From Marinobacter bryozoorum (GTDB lineage Bacteria > Pseudomonadota > Gammaproteobacteria > Pseudomonadales > Oleiphilaceae), in NCBI RefSeq assembly GCF_023156245.1, contig NZ_JAKZAH010000022.1, forward strand, positions 1 through 64,000: 64,000 bases of DNA, read 5' to 3'. The notes beneath the pieces were generated by a model. The model did not search any database. It saw only the letters and a list, made by a program, of their open reading frames with translations, and had not been told where the DNA came from. A program made the translations under genes and the position numbers. Numbering within the stretch: the stretch's first letter is position 1; the number at the start of each line of letters is the position of its first letter. This document shows positions 63,024 to 64,000 of this stretch, one piece after another.

Positions 63024-63416
63024 TCAGTAAGCTCCCCGGATTAACTCAATGCCGGGGCGGAGTACCTCACGCCACTGGGCGTCCAGGTCTCGGTCGTATT
63101 CCGGGTCATGCCGGTCAACCGCTTTCATCAAGGCATTCAGCCACAGCTGGTACCAGTCAGGATTGATATTGAAGTTATGGCGGTTGTGGCTTTCCCCCAG
63201 GGCACGGAGTTTGCGGTCTGACATACCCCGGGCCACCAGGATCAGTTGCATGATGCCGTTACGGAGCAGGTGACGCTGGGCGGCCATGTCCGTGTTCACG
63301 AAGCGCTGGCGAATTTCATCGGAGCTGTCCATGAAAAAGTCATAGAAGTCCTTGAAGAACTGCTCGTTACGGCAGCAACGGCCATAGCTCTGAAACACTG
63401 AGTCTGTCGCATTCAT
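63024..63416 (-). CDS. Single-domain bacterial globin
   Basis: A 130-aa heme protein of the globin family. The helix pattern is FFKDFYDFFMDSSDEIRQRFVNTDMAAQRHLL with the CD-corner F, then LRALGESHNRHNFNINPDWYQLWLNAL, in which the proximal His lies in GESHNRH near residue 80. It has the length of a single globin domain with no FAD reductase. Likely binds O2, NO or CO. It is flanked by two c-di-GMP enzymes, so gas sensing or NO detoxification linked to biofilm control is a possibility, not shown. Convergent with the PAS-GGDEF-EAL gene, stops 17 nt apart. Confidence 0.85.
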   Translation of the reverse strand: MNATDSVFQSYGRCCRNEQFFKDFYDFFMDSSDEIRQRFVNTDMAAQRHLLRNGIMQLILVARGMSDRKLRALGESHNRHNFNINPDWYQLWLNALMKAVDRHDPEYDRDLDAQWREVLRPGIELIRGAY

Positions 63417-63512
63417 AATGGGTCCACGGGTCGGTCAATGAGGGCGCGCATTATAACCACACAGAGGGCAGGGGCCGGTAGGTAGCAACCGAAATAAAAC
63501 GAGTGGGACAAA

Positions 63513-63549
63513 GGTCGCTGGCTGCGGTACGAGCAGCCATTTAGCGACC
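63513..63549 (-). terminator. Two-part hairpin after the last diguanylate cyclase
   Basis: Outer arms GGTCGCT / AGCGACC and inner GGCTGC / GCAGCC with a 4-nt bulge and a 7-nt loop, 33 nt past the stop of the minus-strand cyclase gene. On that strand it is followed by TTTGTCC. Probably its terminator. Confidence 0.45.
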
Positions 63550-63581
63550 CTACCGCATGCTTTTCCCGGAGGCATGAACAG

Positions 63582-64000
63582 TCAGCCCGGCCCGTCGCCT
63601 GGCAGGCCCGCAGCTACCCGGTTCTTGCCGTTACCCTTGGCCTGGTAGAGAAGCTTGTCGACGCGATCCAGCATCGCCATGGGGCGGTCCCCGGGCACTG
63701 ACTCGGTAACGCCGATGGAAAGGGTAACCTGGCCGATATCCGGGAACTTCCTTGAGGCCATCACACTGCGAATATTCTCGGCAATGTCACGGGCTTTCCC
63801 CAGGTCGCAGAATGGCAGCAGCACGATGAACTCCTCGCCGCCCCAGCGGATACACTTGTCGGTTTTGCGGGTTTCTCCCAGCAGGATGGCGGCCACTGCC
63901 TGGATGATTTCATCGCCTTTGTTGTGTCCGAAGGTGTCGTTACTAATCCGAAATAAAGTAAGCGAACATCACCCGGAGATGTAAGCCAAATCTGGATGAC
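63582..64000 (-). CDS. Diguanylate cyclase (GGDEF), partial at window end
   Basis: C-terminal 138 residues of a GGDEF enzyme open to the right edge. The active site is RWGGEEFIVLLP and the segment NDTFGHNKGDEIIQAVA precedes it, so the catalytic centre is nearly complete. The stretch upstream (GDVRFTLFRISNDTF) differs from the usual D-x-D-x-FK-x-IND pattern, with two extra residues and no FK, so either the metal-binding strand is altered or the frame is disturbed near 63950. N-terminal sensor unknown. Confidence 0.85.

Overview
The window is GC-rich chromosomal DNA from a free-living, motile, aerobic gammaproteobacterium. The mix suggests a Marinobacter-like marine oil and lipid degrader: fatty-acid CoA ligases with beta-oxidation-type enzymes, a CYP102-type P450-reductase fusion, a PilU-type pilus ATPase, several chemoreceptors and c-di-GMP enzymes, and a Fur-controlled siderophore uptake locus. 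Genus is an inference from gene content. I see no rRNA, tRNA, prophage, insertion sequence or CRISPR array.

Layout. (1) 0.3-8.1 kb, all minus strand: TRAP solute-binding protein without its membrane subunits, metallo-beta-lactamase-fold hydrolase, acyl-CoA ligase, MFS exporter, crotonase-fold enzyme and a Na+/alanine-type symporter, apparently a carboxylic-acid uptake and CoA-activation cluster. (2) 8.3-12.9 kb: chemoreceptor, glyoxalase-II-like hydrolase with the truncated head of a SelW/Rdx-type gene coupled to it, PAS-GGDEF diguanylate cyclase and CheV. (3) 13.0-17.9 kb: CYP102-like fusion enzyme, divergent TetR regulator with two matching operators, and a short-chain dehydrogenase. (4) 18.0-34.3 kb, a DNA-repair block: hipBA toxin-antitoxin genes right behind recC-recB-recD, and on the other strand a FAN1-type nuclease overlapping a nuclease-helicase fusion, then an exported HNH nuclease. 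(5) 34.4-38.6 kb: second acyl-CoA ligase, nitroreductase and a membrane-anchored beta-helix protein behind a Pho-type promoter. (6) 38.7-46.6 kb: ABC iron/siderophore importer, LysR regulator, TonB-dependent receptor and a second, lipoprotein, siderophore-binding protein, with two Fur boxes. (7) 46.7-57.1 kb: two short-chain dehydrogenases, GGDEF-EAL protein, Ldh2/DpkA-like reductase, complete branched-chain amino-acid-type ABC importer, GreA/B C-domain protein and a tiny lysine-rich protein. (8) 57.3-64 kb: soluble CZB chemoreceptor, PilU-like ATPase, PAS-GGDEF-EAL protein, single-domain globin and a diguanylate cyclase cut by the window end.

The most distinctive signals are regulatory. Four hipBA operator-like 18-mers are spaced at exactly 28 bp, the last containing the recD stop codon. 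Two TetR palindromes sit on the P450 promoter, one filling its -35/-10 spacer. A Pho box with a correctly spaced -10 lies before the unclassified beta-helix membrane protein. The most system-like gene group is the FAN1 / PD-(D/E)XK-Rad3 helicase pair opposite recCBD-hipBA.
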